Source of the DNA: Euptelea pleiosperma
Taxonomy: Eukaryota; Streptophyta; Magnoliopsida; Ranunculales; Eupteleaceae
NCBI GenBank assembly: GCA_035048495.1
Contig: CM068545.1
Span: 17,381,702 to 17,445,701 of the forward strand
Direction: 5' to 3'
DNA length: 64,000 bases
Shown here: positions 36,301 to 48,300 of the stretch, one piece after another
Numbering within the stretch: the first letter of the stretch is position 1
Layout of the letters: each line of letters starts with the position of its first letter
Position numbers and translations under genes: made by a program
Notes under the pieces: model-generated
The model's input: the letters and a program-made list of their open reading frames with translations, nothing else
Databases searched by the model: none
Told to the model about the DNA's origin: nothing

Positions 36301-39300
36301 ATTATTTAGAATTTTACCTCTTAGAAGTGCATTAGTCATCACATTGTATGGTGTTACCATCAACATCTGTGCGTACTTGGTGCAAGGACATAATGCTTGC
36401 CCACCTTACTTGTTGCACATTTTCCGGTAATCCCAAATCCTAGTGATGCTCATGGTTCTCATTTATACAGTTTCTGAAGAGAGATGCGATGAAGTGGAAA
36501 CTCTGGTATTCGATCTTTTTGCAAATCTTGGAGCTTCAGGTCAGCAAATATTGGACCTGACAAAGTTTTACCACTTCTTTTGTTTCTGGGGTGACCTTTA
36601 TATGCTTTATTTATTTGCTACAGTTGAGTTTCACTTATATGGATTATCTCTATATTCTTATTGTACAGAGGAACAACTAGATTTTCCAGTTCTTTATGCT
36701 TCTGCCAAGGAAGGATGGGCTTCCTCCACCTTCACCAAAGACCCTCCTGATAATGCAAAAAACATGTCAGAATTGCTTGATGCCATTATCAAACATGTTC
36801 CTCCACCAACAGGAAGCCTCGAGGCACCTTTCCAGATGCTGGTTGGTATTATAATGTTGTTGGATTTTATCAAAGATTAGTCTGTAATTAATTTTTAATT
36901 GCTGGGGACATGCTTTGTTGTTTTATTCTGTTTTACTTTGATTTATGAAGGACAAGTATCTTCGACATTTCAGAATATACTATGCTTCATCCTGTGCTTT
37001 GAATCTTTCTCCATGCCTAGCCAGAATTTATCTCATGGTTTTAGAGTGTCTGCCTCAAGTTACGTCTCAATCACTTGAAAATACAAGATGTCTCGACTGA
37101 GATGGTACAAGACAAACATAAATAAATAAACATATAAAATTAAAAAATAGAAGTAAAAGTAAAAAGTAAAAAGTAAAAAATAAAAAATGAGAAAAAAGAA
37201 ATAAGAAGAGAAACCAAAACAGAAGAATGAAAAATACTATCTTCAACTAATGCTTTGAATCTTCTCCACAATCCACTGTATACTCTCCCTTCATCAGTGG
37301 CAGTAATTAGAATCCTGAAAACATTGGTATGTCAGGATAATTGACTTCTTTTCAAACTGTTAGAAAAATGTTAAATATGCATGTCCTTATCAAACCAAGT
37401 TGGTCACACCTGCTAGGCCGAAATTATATCTTAGTTGCATGAAGTGGGAGGAGGAGCAAGATTCTGGAGAACAAGGGGGAGAAGGAACGGCACCTATGAT
37501 AGAAGGTTCTTGCAACTAAGAATTATATTAGAGGACGCTCCTCACCATCATTTATCACGCAAAAAGCAAAAAATGTGAGCACGCTGCATCATTGATGATT
37601 GTAATCAGGATTGCAGATTCATCTAAGAAATGACAAGTTTGTGTACAAGGCAGATTCTTTGGACGCTGCATCATTGAAGATTGTAATTAGGATTGCAGAT
37701 ACATCTAAGAAATGGCAAGTTTTGTACAAGGGAAATTCTTTTTAACACTAGAAAAAGTATATTCCATTCAGGTTCCTCTATTTTCTAAATATCTAGTGAA
37801 AGGTCAGATTCCTCAAAGAAGGAACCGTGGAAAGAAATTTTACTAGGTCAAGCTAAAACAACAGATTATTTTCATTCACAAAATGCCAAACATCTATGGT
37901 AAACATACACCAAATTTGAGCTTAGCTATTCATCAATTGCCTTTGTGATGTACATCAGAGATTATGGCCAGTTATACAGGCAACAAAGTATTTGCTGCAT
38001 CTGTTGGTACCTGGTATGAAACTGCAGGACTCTTTCTCCATCTGATCTCCTTAAATGGCCATCTTAATCGTGGACATGAGGCATCTCTTACATTACATGG
38101 CAGTTGACTATATATGGACATTGGATGCCCATTCTCATTTGTTCATGCTATTCTTTTGGACGAGAAAAGATTCACTGTCCCCCGCGACCTTCAAACTTTG
38201 AAGGCCCCCCTCCCAAAATGTCTGACACATACGCCGAGGCCTAAACCCAACCCACGTTAAACCCTTGGTTAGTACAAGGGGTAAGTGTCAGACATTTTGG
38301 GAGGGGACCTTCAAAGTTTGAAGGTCCCGGGGACAGCAAATTTTTTCTCCTTTTCGACTACTTATTTTCCTTTTGAAATAGATGACAAATAGGTTTTTGG
38401 CATCTCTCGGAGAATATTTTACGTTTTTTTATTATTACTCTTTTGGAAAACCATATATCTGTAAAGAAGAACAGTATCTTATTTCCATTTTTTTCGGTAT
38501 CTTTTGTGGGCATTTTCCTTCTTCTTGTTCTTATTGACTGGGGAACACTGACAAAACAAAGAACCCACCACCAAGAATGAATAGTTTGGTAAAAAAAACC
38601 ATATTGTGTAAGATTTTTGACAGTCTCTTGCAGGTTTCCATGATGGAGCGTGACTTCTATCTTGGGAGAATATTGACCGGACGCATCTCTTCAGGAATCA
38701 TTCGTGTTGGAGATAGAGTACATGGTCTTCGTAGCAAGGATTCTGGGGTTGAGAAATTTGAGGAAGGAAAGGTTTGTGATTTTTGCATATTGCTAGATCA
38801 TTGAAGTCTTGATGGTTCCTTTCATCGCTAAAGATTTCATTCTCAATCGATAAGCATTCACATTACAGAAGCTACCTAAATTTTTTCCCCTTTTTCTGAT
38901 AAGGAAAGCGTATATAATATAATGAAAAAGGGAGAAACCCATTTTACAAAACAGAGTGAGGAAGGCCCTCACCTCAAGGGCTCAAACCTATTGACTCAAT
39001 CGGGAGAGAAAATTATTTCACTCCATCTAAATACAAAATCTTCAAATCTGAACTTACAAAACTCCTTACAAGATGGAGGTGAAAAGAAGAGGGTAGCTTT
39101 GATCCTTAGTACTAAATCTTGGATTTCCAGCTTCTTGTCTTCAAACATCATTTCTATCCCCTCCAAATCGACCACCAAATAGCAAAAGGCTACAATTGGT
39201 GAGAAGTATATTTATACGTGACATTAACTTGGAAAAATTGTTCTTGTAGGTTCTGAAACTTATGAAAAAGAAGGGTACAGCCGTGGTTCTGATTGATAGT

Positions 39301-42300
39301 GCAGGGGCTGGTGATATAATATCAATGGCTGGGTTGACAAGTCCATCAATTGGTCACACGGTGGCGAATGTTGAGGCATGTAAATGCGTTTTATTTTTGT
39401 TTTAGCAGTGATCTTTTGCCGTGCATTTTCCTTATGCTCTTTTTGTTTTATGGATCACGGCACGGATTCTGCCATTACCATTTTAATTTGATTTTGCTAT
39501 GCAAAAGTTCTTTAAAATCATTATAGAAGGTTTATCACCAAATCAGTTCTTCTCTCATCAGTTGAAATGACAAGCACATGTTTTTCCCTTTGTGGAATAT
39601 GAGATTTAAATTTGGAAGCCCTCTTTCAGACTGGGACTGCTGTCTCTCGTATCATGATTGATCATGCCATATTACACGATAAGGGTTTACACATATGTTC
39701 AATCTTCTATGCTTCATATTCCTTCTCTACATCTGTTGTAAATGATGCTTTGATTGAGCTTTGGGAGTAGCTCTTGTTGCTACCCTTGGCCACTCATCTA
39801 TTGGATCCATCTCATGCAGTTGTTTCTGGTTGCGGTTATGCTCTTTCTTATCTTATATATCATAGGGGTAGTGTACCATTCACCACTCCTTGCCTTTCTG
39901 TCCCTCCCAACTCTAATTATGATTATGCAGTCATGCTTTCACACATCAAATCGGTGTCTTCACATTATATTTTATTTATACATTTTGCTATTGGTTCTTG
40001 GCTCTTTGCTTTTGTGGTTTTGTTTCATACTTCTAGTCTTTTGCTTTACCACCACTTCTCCTATAGAACTGGTACTTTGTAGGAGTCTATCCAACTTCAC
40101 ATGCCTTTCCTCTGCTAGTTTTATCCACTTCCTAGTTGCACAGTTTGGGTGTTGGTCTCTGTTTCTTATTCATGGCCCGAGGTCTTAGTTGCGGGTTCCA
40201 AAAATATAGGGTTAACATGTGGTGAAGGCTTGTATATGACATGTTCCTCTGTATTCAGCTTCAGTTGGAAGTCCTAAATATTAGTTGTTGTTATGATATG
40301 CACAAGAAAATTCTTGTGTGTAGTTCCCAAAATGCTATTAAATTCTTGCCATGCGTTCATGGTACCACTATCATAACTTAAACTTGTAAGATTAGATATG
40401 GACATGTAGTACACTCCTTGGCGATATGGTCCCCTCGATGTGTTTACATCAACATTCATCACAGTCCTATTACTAACATTTATCTTGTTAAGGTTGGTAC
40501 ATTGAAGTGCACACCTAATTACTTCTCATCTCATTGCTTTCCATACAACCACAGAACAATCAATTTTTATAGGGTGCTTTCACCTGGTCATGCAGGGTGC
40601 CGTTGGCTTCTTCACAAATGATTCACATTTGTTTTAAACTTCACATACCTAGGTTTTAAATTAAATCAGTAAAGTGGAAAATAAAGTTGAAAAGATTATG
40701 AGAAAAGAGGAGAGAAGAAGAGAAATATGAGAGAAGAGGAGAAGAGGGAAGAATGGAGAAGGGAAAATTGTGTATTATGTGGAGCACGATTTCCCACATA
40801 TTTATATTAACGAGGTGAAGGACAAATACCCTTAGTATCTCAAGTTACATTAACACGGGAAAAGTAAAGACATAACCACTACTACCCGTCAAACTAGTGC
40901 AAAGATATCTATCATGCCTAGCTTGATTGACATATTTTGGAGACAACCCTCAGTAACACCCTAGTCAGAACATCTGCAACTTGCTCTCTTGTCTTGACAT
41001 AAGGTGTGCAAATCTAGCCACTCCTCAACTTCTCTTTTATGAAGTGTTTATCAACCTCTATGTGCTTAGTACTATTACGTTGGATCGGGTTTTGGACAAT
41101 GCTAATGACATCTTTATTGTCGTAATATATGCTCATTGACTTTTGAATTTTGATTCCCAACTCCCCCAACATAGTCTTCAGCCATAAAAGCTTACACACT
41201 CCATGGGCCATAGACCAAAACATTGCCTCTGTGCTAGATTTAGCCATCACATATTGTTTTTTGGTTTCTCCAAGGAACCTAGTTAACCGGATGTAGATCG
41301 ACGATTAATAACTGAACCTGTCCGATCTGCATCAGTATATGCTTCCACACATAGGTGTCTATGCCTCCTAAACAATAGACCTTGGTCTAGAGAGCCCTTG
41401 AGATATCTAAGAACTTTGTTGAAAGCCTTAAGGTGAGATTCTCGAGAAGCATGCATAAATTGGCTAATTACACTAATTGCAAACGCAATGCTAGGACACA
41501 TAAGGGATATGTAAATCAACCTCCCAACTAGCCTTTGAAATCCGCCTACATTAATGAGGCAATCACCATCCACACCATTTAGTCGATGATTCTAATCAAT
41601 AGGCATGTCGATAGGTTTGGCACTAATGTTACCCGTTTCATTGAACATGTCAAGAACAACATACTTCCTCTGAGAGATAAATATCCGTTTCTTTGACTGA
41701 AGTACCTCAATTCCTAGAAAGTATTTCAAGGGTCAAGATCTTTAATCTCAAACTTTGTCCCATAAACGTCTTCAACTCTTACAATTCCTCTGATTCATTT
41801 TCTGTCACCACAATGTCATCCTCGTAAACTATGAGAGCATCAATCCTGTCTTGCTTGTATATGGCATCATCATATACACCTCCTCTTCCAACTCACCATG
41901 GAAGAAGGCATTCTTTAATCTTTACATCCAATTGATGTAAAATCCAAGACATATTTGTTGTCAAGGAGAGAAGAACTCGCATGGAGTTCATCTTGGCAAT
42001 TGGTGAAATCGTCTCCTAATTGTCAATCCAATATGTCTGAGTGAACCCTTTTGCTATTGACGTAGCCTTATACCTGTTAAATGAGCCATCGACCTTATAC
42101 TTTACTATATGTATCCATTTACATCTAACTGGCTTCTTTCCCCAAGGTAAGGTCACAAGATACCATGTGTCATTTTTTCAAGGGCTCTCATCTTTTCAAA
42201 CATGTCTTCCTTCCACTTGGATTGAGAAAGGGCATATGAAACATTAGATGGCAAAACATTAGATGGAGACATGGAACGAAGAAAAATAAGGTTCGAAATT

Positions 42301-45300
42301 GGATATTGCGTGCACACATGAACACTCTTTCGGACAGCAATAGGAACATTAAGATCAACATGAATATCAAAAAGAACAATAGAGGAAATATTACCTAGAT
42401 CGGAGAGAGTTTCTTGACAAGGCCCTTAAATGTGGGTTGTTTTTGTCTTCTAGTATACAGTTGGAGTTTTTTTTCACTGTAGCACATCATTGATAGAAAT
42501 TGTAGAGAAAAATCAAACATAGAAGCAACAACTAGCAATGGAACAAGATTCTTTTCACCATTCTTACTCCCCCTAAAGAGAGATCCAAGCATCATTGAAG
42601 AAAGGAACAAACTCAAAGAAGGGAACATCTGTGGATACTAGTCGTCGACGTGTGCTAGGAAGATAAAATTATATTCTTTTGTGATGACGGATATCCTAGG
42701 AATATACACTTCAAAGCCTTCGGGTCCTATTTTTTACGATCAGGAAGATTAATGTGAACATAACACACACACAGCCGAAGAATAAGGAATACATTAGATG
42801 GCATTACATTGGTGGAACCAAGAATAAGGAATTGTTCGGATGAAGAAGTGAAATGGGACTGAAAATTTAGAATACTACAAGGTATACGATTTATAGGTTG
42901 CGAGTTTCATTGGTAGAATGGAAAGAATTAGGGGAAGAAGGGCCTATTGGTTTTGGCTCTCTCGTCAGCCCTATGTTTCTTATCCCTAAGAGGTCTTTCT
43001 CCACTAGAAGGTTTTTTCGGAACCAAGAATAAGGAATTGTCTGTACGAAGAAGTGAAATGGGAGTTTGAAAAGTTAGAATACTAGAAGGCATACGATTTA
43101 TCAGGTAGCAAGTTGTTAACATGGCGTTAGACCAAAAAAAATTTTGGAACTTGCATACCAAGAAGTAGGGCACGAGTCACTTCAAGTAAGTGCTTGTGTT
43201 TTCTCTATGCAACACCATTCTGTTGAAGGGTTTTAACACATGACGCTTGATGATCAATCCCATTTTCATTGAAATAAGTCTTAAGCGTTCTATCCATATA
43301 CTCTCCATTATCAGGCCGAAAGATTTTGATTTTAACACCAAATTGAGTCTGGACCATCTGATGAAAAGTCTTAAAGATAGAAAATATTTTATCTTTAAAC
43401 TTCATCAGATACACCCAAGTACAACGGCTGTAATCATCAACAAATATGACAAAATAACGATAGCCAAATAGAGAAGTAGTGGTAACGATAACTATTACTA
43501 GAATGTTGTATTGCCAGAGAAGAAAGCTACTTCGTGTCTAAATAGTACAACCCCTTGTCATCATGACCACTGCTAATCATCTTCCTCATCTCCAAGTCCT
43601 GAAATACACTGAGAAGTGCAGAAGGTAACTCTACAATTCAAATATTTTGTGATACCTAATAGAAAAAAGATTAGTTGCGAACTTAGGAACATGAAGAACG
43701 GAAGACAAGGTTAGGATGGTGTAGCGGCCACATTGCCTTTCTCGGATACTAAGAAAGATTACCATCGGCAATTCGTACATTTTCTTTACCAAAATAAATA
43801 TTGTAAGACAAAAAAAATCGATGACATACTAGTCATGTGATCAGAAGTACCAAAATCAATGGTTTAGGAAGGGTTGGAAGGTGTAAAAGACACAAGAAGG
43901 ACTGACCCAGAAGTACCTGAGTGAGTGAAAGTGGAAGTAGGAGCATTGGACCATCCATCGAATTGAGACATCATCCGTCTCAACTTTTCCATCTCATCAT
44001 TGGAAAATGTGACCATACTCCTAGGAGGTATAGAAACTGGCTGAATTGCATCCTGGGCTACTAAGTGAACTGTAGATGGCCCATGTTTGGAACTGGAGTC
44101 GAATTGAGGTGGTCGACCATGTAGATCCCAATATGTTTCCTCCGTGTGATGTCTTCGCCTGCAATGCTCACATTTCAGCTTGTCCTTATCATCACTCTTC
44201 CTGAATTTTTCGGGTTTGCTTTGCTCGTTTTTGAGTTGTTGTCGCAAGTGCAAACTTATCATGAGAAACAAGGTCTTGTCCATGCTTGGAGAACATAGCA
44301 CGTCGCCTACTCTCATCACTATGAATGTAGGCATAAACCTGTGACAGGGCAGAAAGTGGAGGATATCTACCCAAAATTTGTACTCTAGTATAGCACGCCG
44401 CCTACTCTCTTCACTCTAAATGTAGGCATAAACCTGTGACTGTGCAAAAACTGGAGGATCTCTACCCAAAATTTGTACTCTAGCATTCTTGTTGGTTTGA
44501 TTCAGATCGACAAGGAATACAAATATTCGTTGACGTTCTTCCACCATTTTGTATTCTGACACATCAGTAGTACAAACTGTGGTATTACTCTGGTAGTGGT
44601 CAAATTCCTCCCACTTACTTCGTAGAGTAGCACAATATGTCACTGAGGAGTGAGGACATCTCCCCTAGACGAAGATGGGATATTTCCTAATGCAACTCAT
44701 ACAATATTGCAAAATTCCTAACTTGAGCATAAGTTTGTGCTACAACATCCCATACCTCCTTCGCAATCGAGAGAAACAAGAAACCTTTATTAATATGTGA
44801 TTGCATAGAATGTAACAACCATGATATCACCATGAGGTTTTCAGCCCCCCACTTAAAATAGATTGAATCAGTTAGGGTTGGTGCTACCACCTTGCCATTA
44901 ATGTATCCTAACCTACCACGTCCACCGATATACATATGGGTAGACTGTGCCCACTCTAGGTAATTCAACCGATCCAACTTCATTGTGGTGACTTGCAATC
45001 CTGGGTAGTGATCACCATCGGTACCCATGTATGACACACCACTCGTCACTCCAGATGTGGCAGATGAATCACCAAACGAACTATCAATAGACATGCCATA
45101 TGAAAAGTGCTCTCGTGAACAGTACTCTGAACAATAACTGTGACTAGTATGATGTACAATACTCCGTGAACAATATGATGGACAATTCTATGAACAGTGC
45201 TCCGTGAATTGTACACAGGGCAAATAAACCCAACATTGAAAAAAAACTTTATGATTTTCCCTAGGCGTAAGACCCAACTATGTGGTTTCACCACCTGTGG

Positions 45301-48300
45301 TGGCCTAGGGTCCGAAACATACCCTAGATACCTGCTCTGATACCATGTTCTAAACTTCACATACATGGTATAAATTAAATCAGTAAAGTGGAAAATAAAG
45401 TAGAAAAGATGAGGAGAGAAGGGAAGAGAACAGAAGAAGATAAGAGAGAAGAATGGAGAAGGGGAAATCGGGTATTATGTGGAGCACAATTTCCCACATT
45501 TATATTAATGAGGTGAATGACAAAGAAATACCCCGGGTACCCCAAGTTACAATGAAACAGAGAAAATAAAGACAACCAACAACCTCAATTTTTGTTACCT
45601 TGAAATAGTTTCTTTTGCGACTTTGTGTGTATATTCACGAAATCGTGTGTGTGTGTGAATGCGTACAAATTTGTATATTGGCAACATGTGTTACGATAGG
45701 ATGGTGGTTTGTGCATCATATTGGTTTTGTCTTGCTTGTAGCCTTTAATCTAAAGTATGACCTAGAATGATCTCATAGGTGATTAATATCATTCCATGGT
45801 AACCTCTTTTGTTAAATTCCCTGAAGTTGTCACATCTGTTATCTAGGCTTTTCTTTTGTCTAAAGTAGATCTAAGATCTATACTTGGATTGCTCTTTGCT
45901 TGGTGTGGTTATAATTTTCTAAGAATTTGTATTATTTCTTTTCTGGAATAAGTGGTACTGTATGGTTGTATCTCTGAACTGGCTTATGATCACATCTGTC
46001 AGGTCACGACTGCACTGCCCACGGTTGAGTTAGATCCTCCAACCATTTCCATGACTTTTGGTGTTAATGACTCTCCATTGGCTGGCCGTGACGGAACCCA
46101 TGTAAGAGGCACATTAGTCTTTTCTTAGTTGTATTCAACCATTATATTTGATTAATATACACTAATTGATATTTTGCTCTTGCGTTCTATTGTTAAAGTT
46201 TCTGTTTCTCTTTGCTATGTGCATTGTATTTGTGTACTCTTAGATCATAGGCTCCGATATCAACAAGCATGATGCAGATTGACAGTTATTATCCATATTT
46301 GCTAAATTCTTAGTATAAGTTTGTTGGATGCTGTATTTTTGGGTGAAACCTGTTCACAGGGATGTAAATATATAGTTCTGACCTCATTTTTCATAGTAAT
46401 AGTGATTTAGTAATTCTACTTATGTTTTTATTTTTATGTTAGGTTCCTATGTTTAGTCCTTATAGTTGAAGGTATTATTCTAATTGATAAACTCTGTGTT
46501 GAGTGGAAAAACTGGCACATCATTTCTGCATCCCAAATTGTGTTATGCTATGTTAGCATGGTAACAATAAAACCATGGATCTCAATCTGCAGATCATACA
46601 TTAGAATTGTAACGGGGTTACAGAGATCTTTAAATCAAACCATAGTTCATCACCAGACATACACCCCTTATAGGTTGAAGTTTTCTTTGTTTAGACTTGC
46701 TTGTGGTGTGAGATTTGACAAGAACTAAATTTATCACTGTTATGATGCCTCGTTGAAAATGTAATAGATGAAGAGACGATTTGGGAGGTAATGTTACTCA
46801 TCTCAGCATTCCTGCATGTCAGAGATATATCGCTTGAGGTTATCACATGGAATGACATATATGCCCTTACTACTGGAGTATTACAAATTCCTGGACAACC
46901 TACCACTCTACTTCTATAAACATGTGGTAACACCTTACGATATACTATCTGATTCCATTTTGGGCTGCCCCTGGATATGTTGTTTTGAGCATTATCTCGA
47001 ACACAATTTTGCCCTGTATTCCACTGTAGTGTACAAGTGTACAACCCTCTTTTGTCAAGAGAACCCTAAGAAATGAGTGGATTGTTTTCTGTGTTCATGC
47101 AGTTATTCAGCATTGTTATTATTACCATTTATGGGCTTGACTTCTTCCTTAGTAGTCCTTTTCATCGGTCATTTGCTAATTTCAAGAAATTTGCAGTTGA
47201 CGGGAGGAAAGATTGGTGACCGGCTAATGGCAGAAGCAGAAACAAATCTTGCTATAAATGTGCTTCCAGCCTTGTCTGACTCATATGAAGTGCAAGGGAG
47301 GGGCGAGCTCCAACTAGGTTTGTGTTTGTTATGCTGTTTCACCTCAAGCTTACACAAAGAGCTAGCTCCTATGTGCTGACATACTTCAATTTCTTGTATC
47401 TGAGATGATGAGCTGCCCATTTCATTTGCCTTTAGTTCAATTTATCTGCTGCAACTTGTTACTATTTGGTGGAACACAGGTATCTTAATTGAGAACATGA
47501 GGCGTGAAGGGTTTGAGCTTTCTGTTTCACCACCTAAAGTCATGTGAGTTTTCTAACATGTTAGTGTAAAACACTCTTTTCATTTTTTTTATCCAGCAAT
47601 TAATTTATCATTTTCTATACACCTTGAATTTTTCGTTTATCTCAAAAGAATTGGAATTTCATCATATGGATATCTTGAGTAAGGTAACATTCCAAATTCT
47701 TGGCAATGTTATGTTAGAATAATAGTAACAAGACTTGTCCCTGGTGTTCTATTTTCAATTAATAATAATACATTAGTAGATGTAAGTGGATACTAGGCTT
47801 AAAATCTCGTCTCGTTCAGCTTCTCGGTTAAGCTGATGGGACTAGAATTCTTGACAGCCAGAATGAGACATTGGGAAAAAATGATGTCTCAATACACCTT
47901 GATGATGTCATAATGTTTCCCATAAATGTGTGTGACCTTATTCCAAGAACCTCTATTCTTTGAACTTTTCCGTGGTCATTTGCTTTCAGAGATTTTATCT
48001 CACCCAATTACTTGAGCGTTATAAGGTCATCTGTGATGAAAAGAAGCTTAAACACGATAAATAGATAGTCATGGACCTCACAAGTGCAGATCTCATCAAT
48101 TATATCCATTTCGTGCGCTTTCTAGTGAGGTTTAACATGTAATTGTTTTTGTTGGCCTCATTTTAACTAATTACTTGGCAATCTTTTTTTGATGCCGAGG
48201 GTATCCGGGCCTCTTAGAGCACCCGACTAATCCCGCAGGCATGGGTGTTCCCCTTCTACACGCACCAGGTAAAACTGGGATAAATCCTAGGTGTGTGGCC

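Larger units (their letters stand above)
40630..45581 (-). mobile_element. Ty1/Copia LTR retrotransposon in TypA intron 7, antisense, decayed
   Basis: Two direct LTR-like repeats flank about 4.5 kb. Immediately inside the right (5') LTR the minus strand reads TGGTATCAGAGCAGG, the initiator tRNA-Met primer-binding site. Just inside the left (3') LTR it reads TTTGACGGGTAG, a polypurine-tract-like site. Minus-strand frames run gag, zinc knuckle, integrase, reverse transcriptase, RNase H, which is the Copia order. Every gene is broken by stops. LTRs are clearly diverged, so the insertion is old. No matching 5-bp target duplication was found. Confidence 0.9.

Noticed and set aside
36443..36880. 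145-codon frame
   Set aside because: It is TypA exon 4, in-frame intron 4 and exon 5 read through, not a separate gene. The retained-intron aspect is reported as a finding.
39754..40188. 144-codon hydrophobic frame that looks like a membrane protein
   Set aside because: It lies in TypA intron 7, overlaps another long frame, and its hydrophobicity comes from T-rich DNA. No family pattern.
40630..45581. A matching 5-bp target duplication for the Copia element
   Set aside because: Flanks read ACATT and ACCTC at the inferred boundaries, so no duplication could be confirmed; the boundaries may be off by a few bases or the flanks have mutated.
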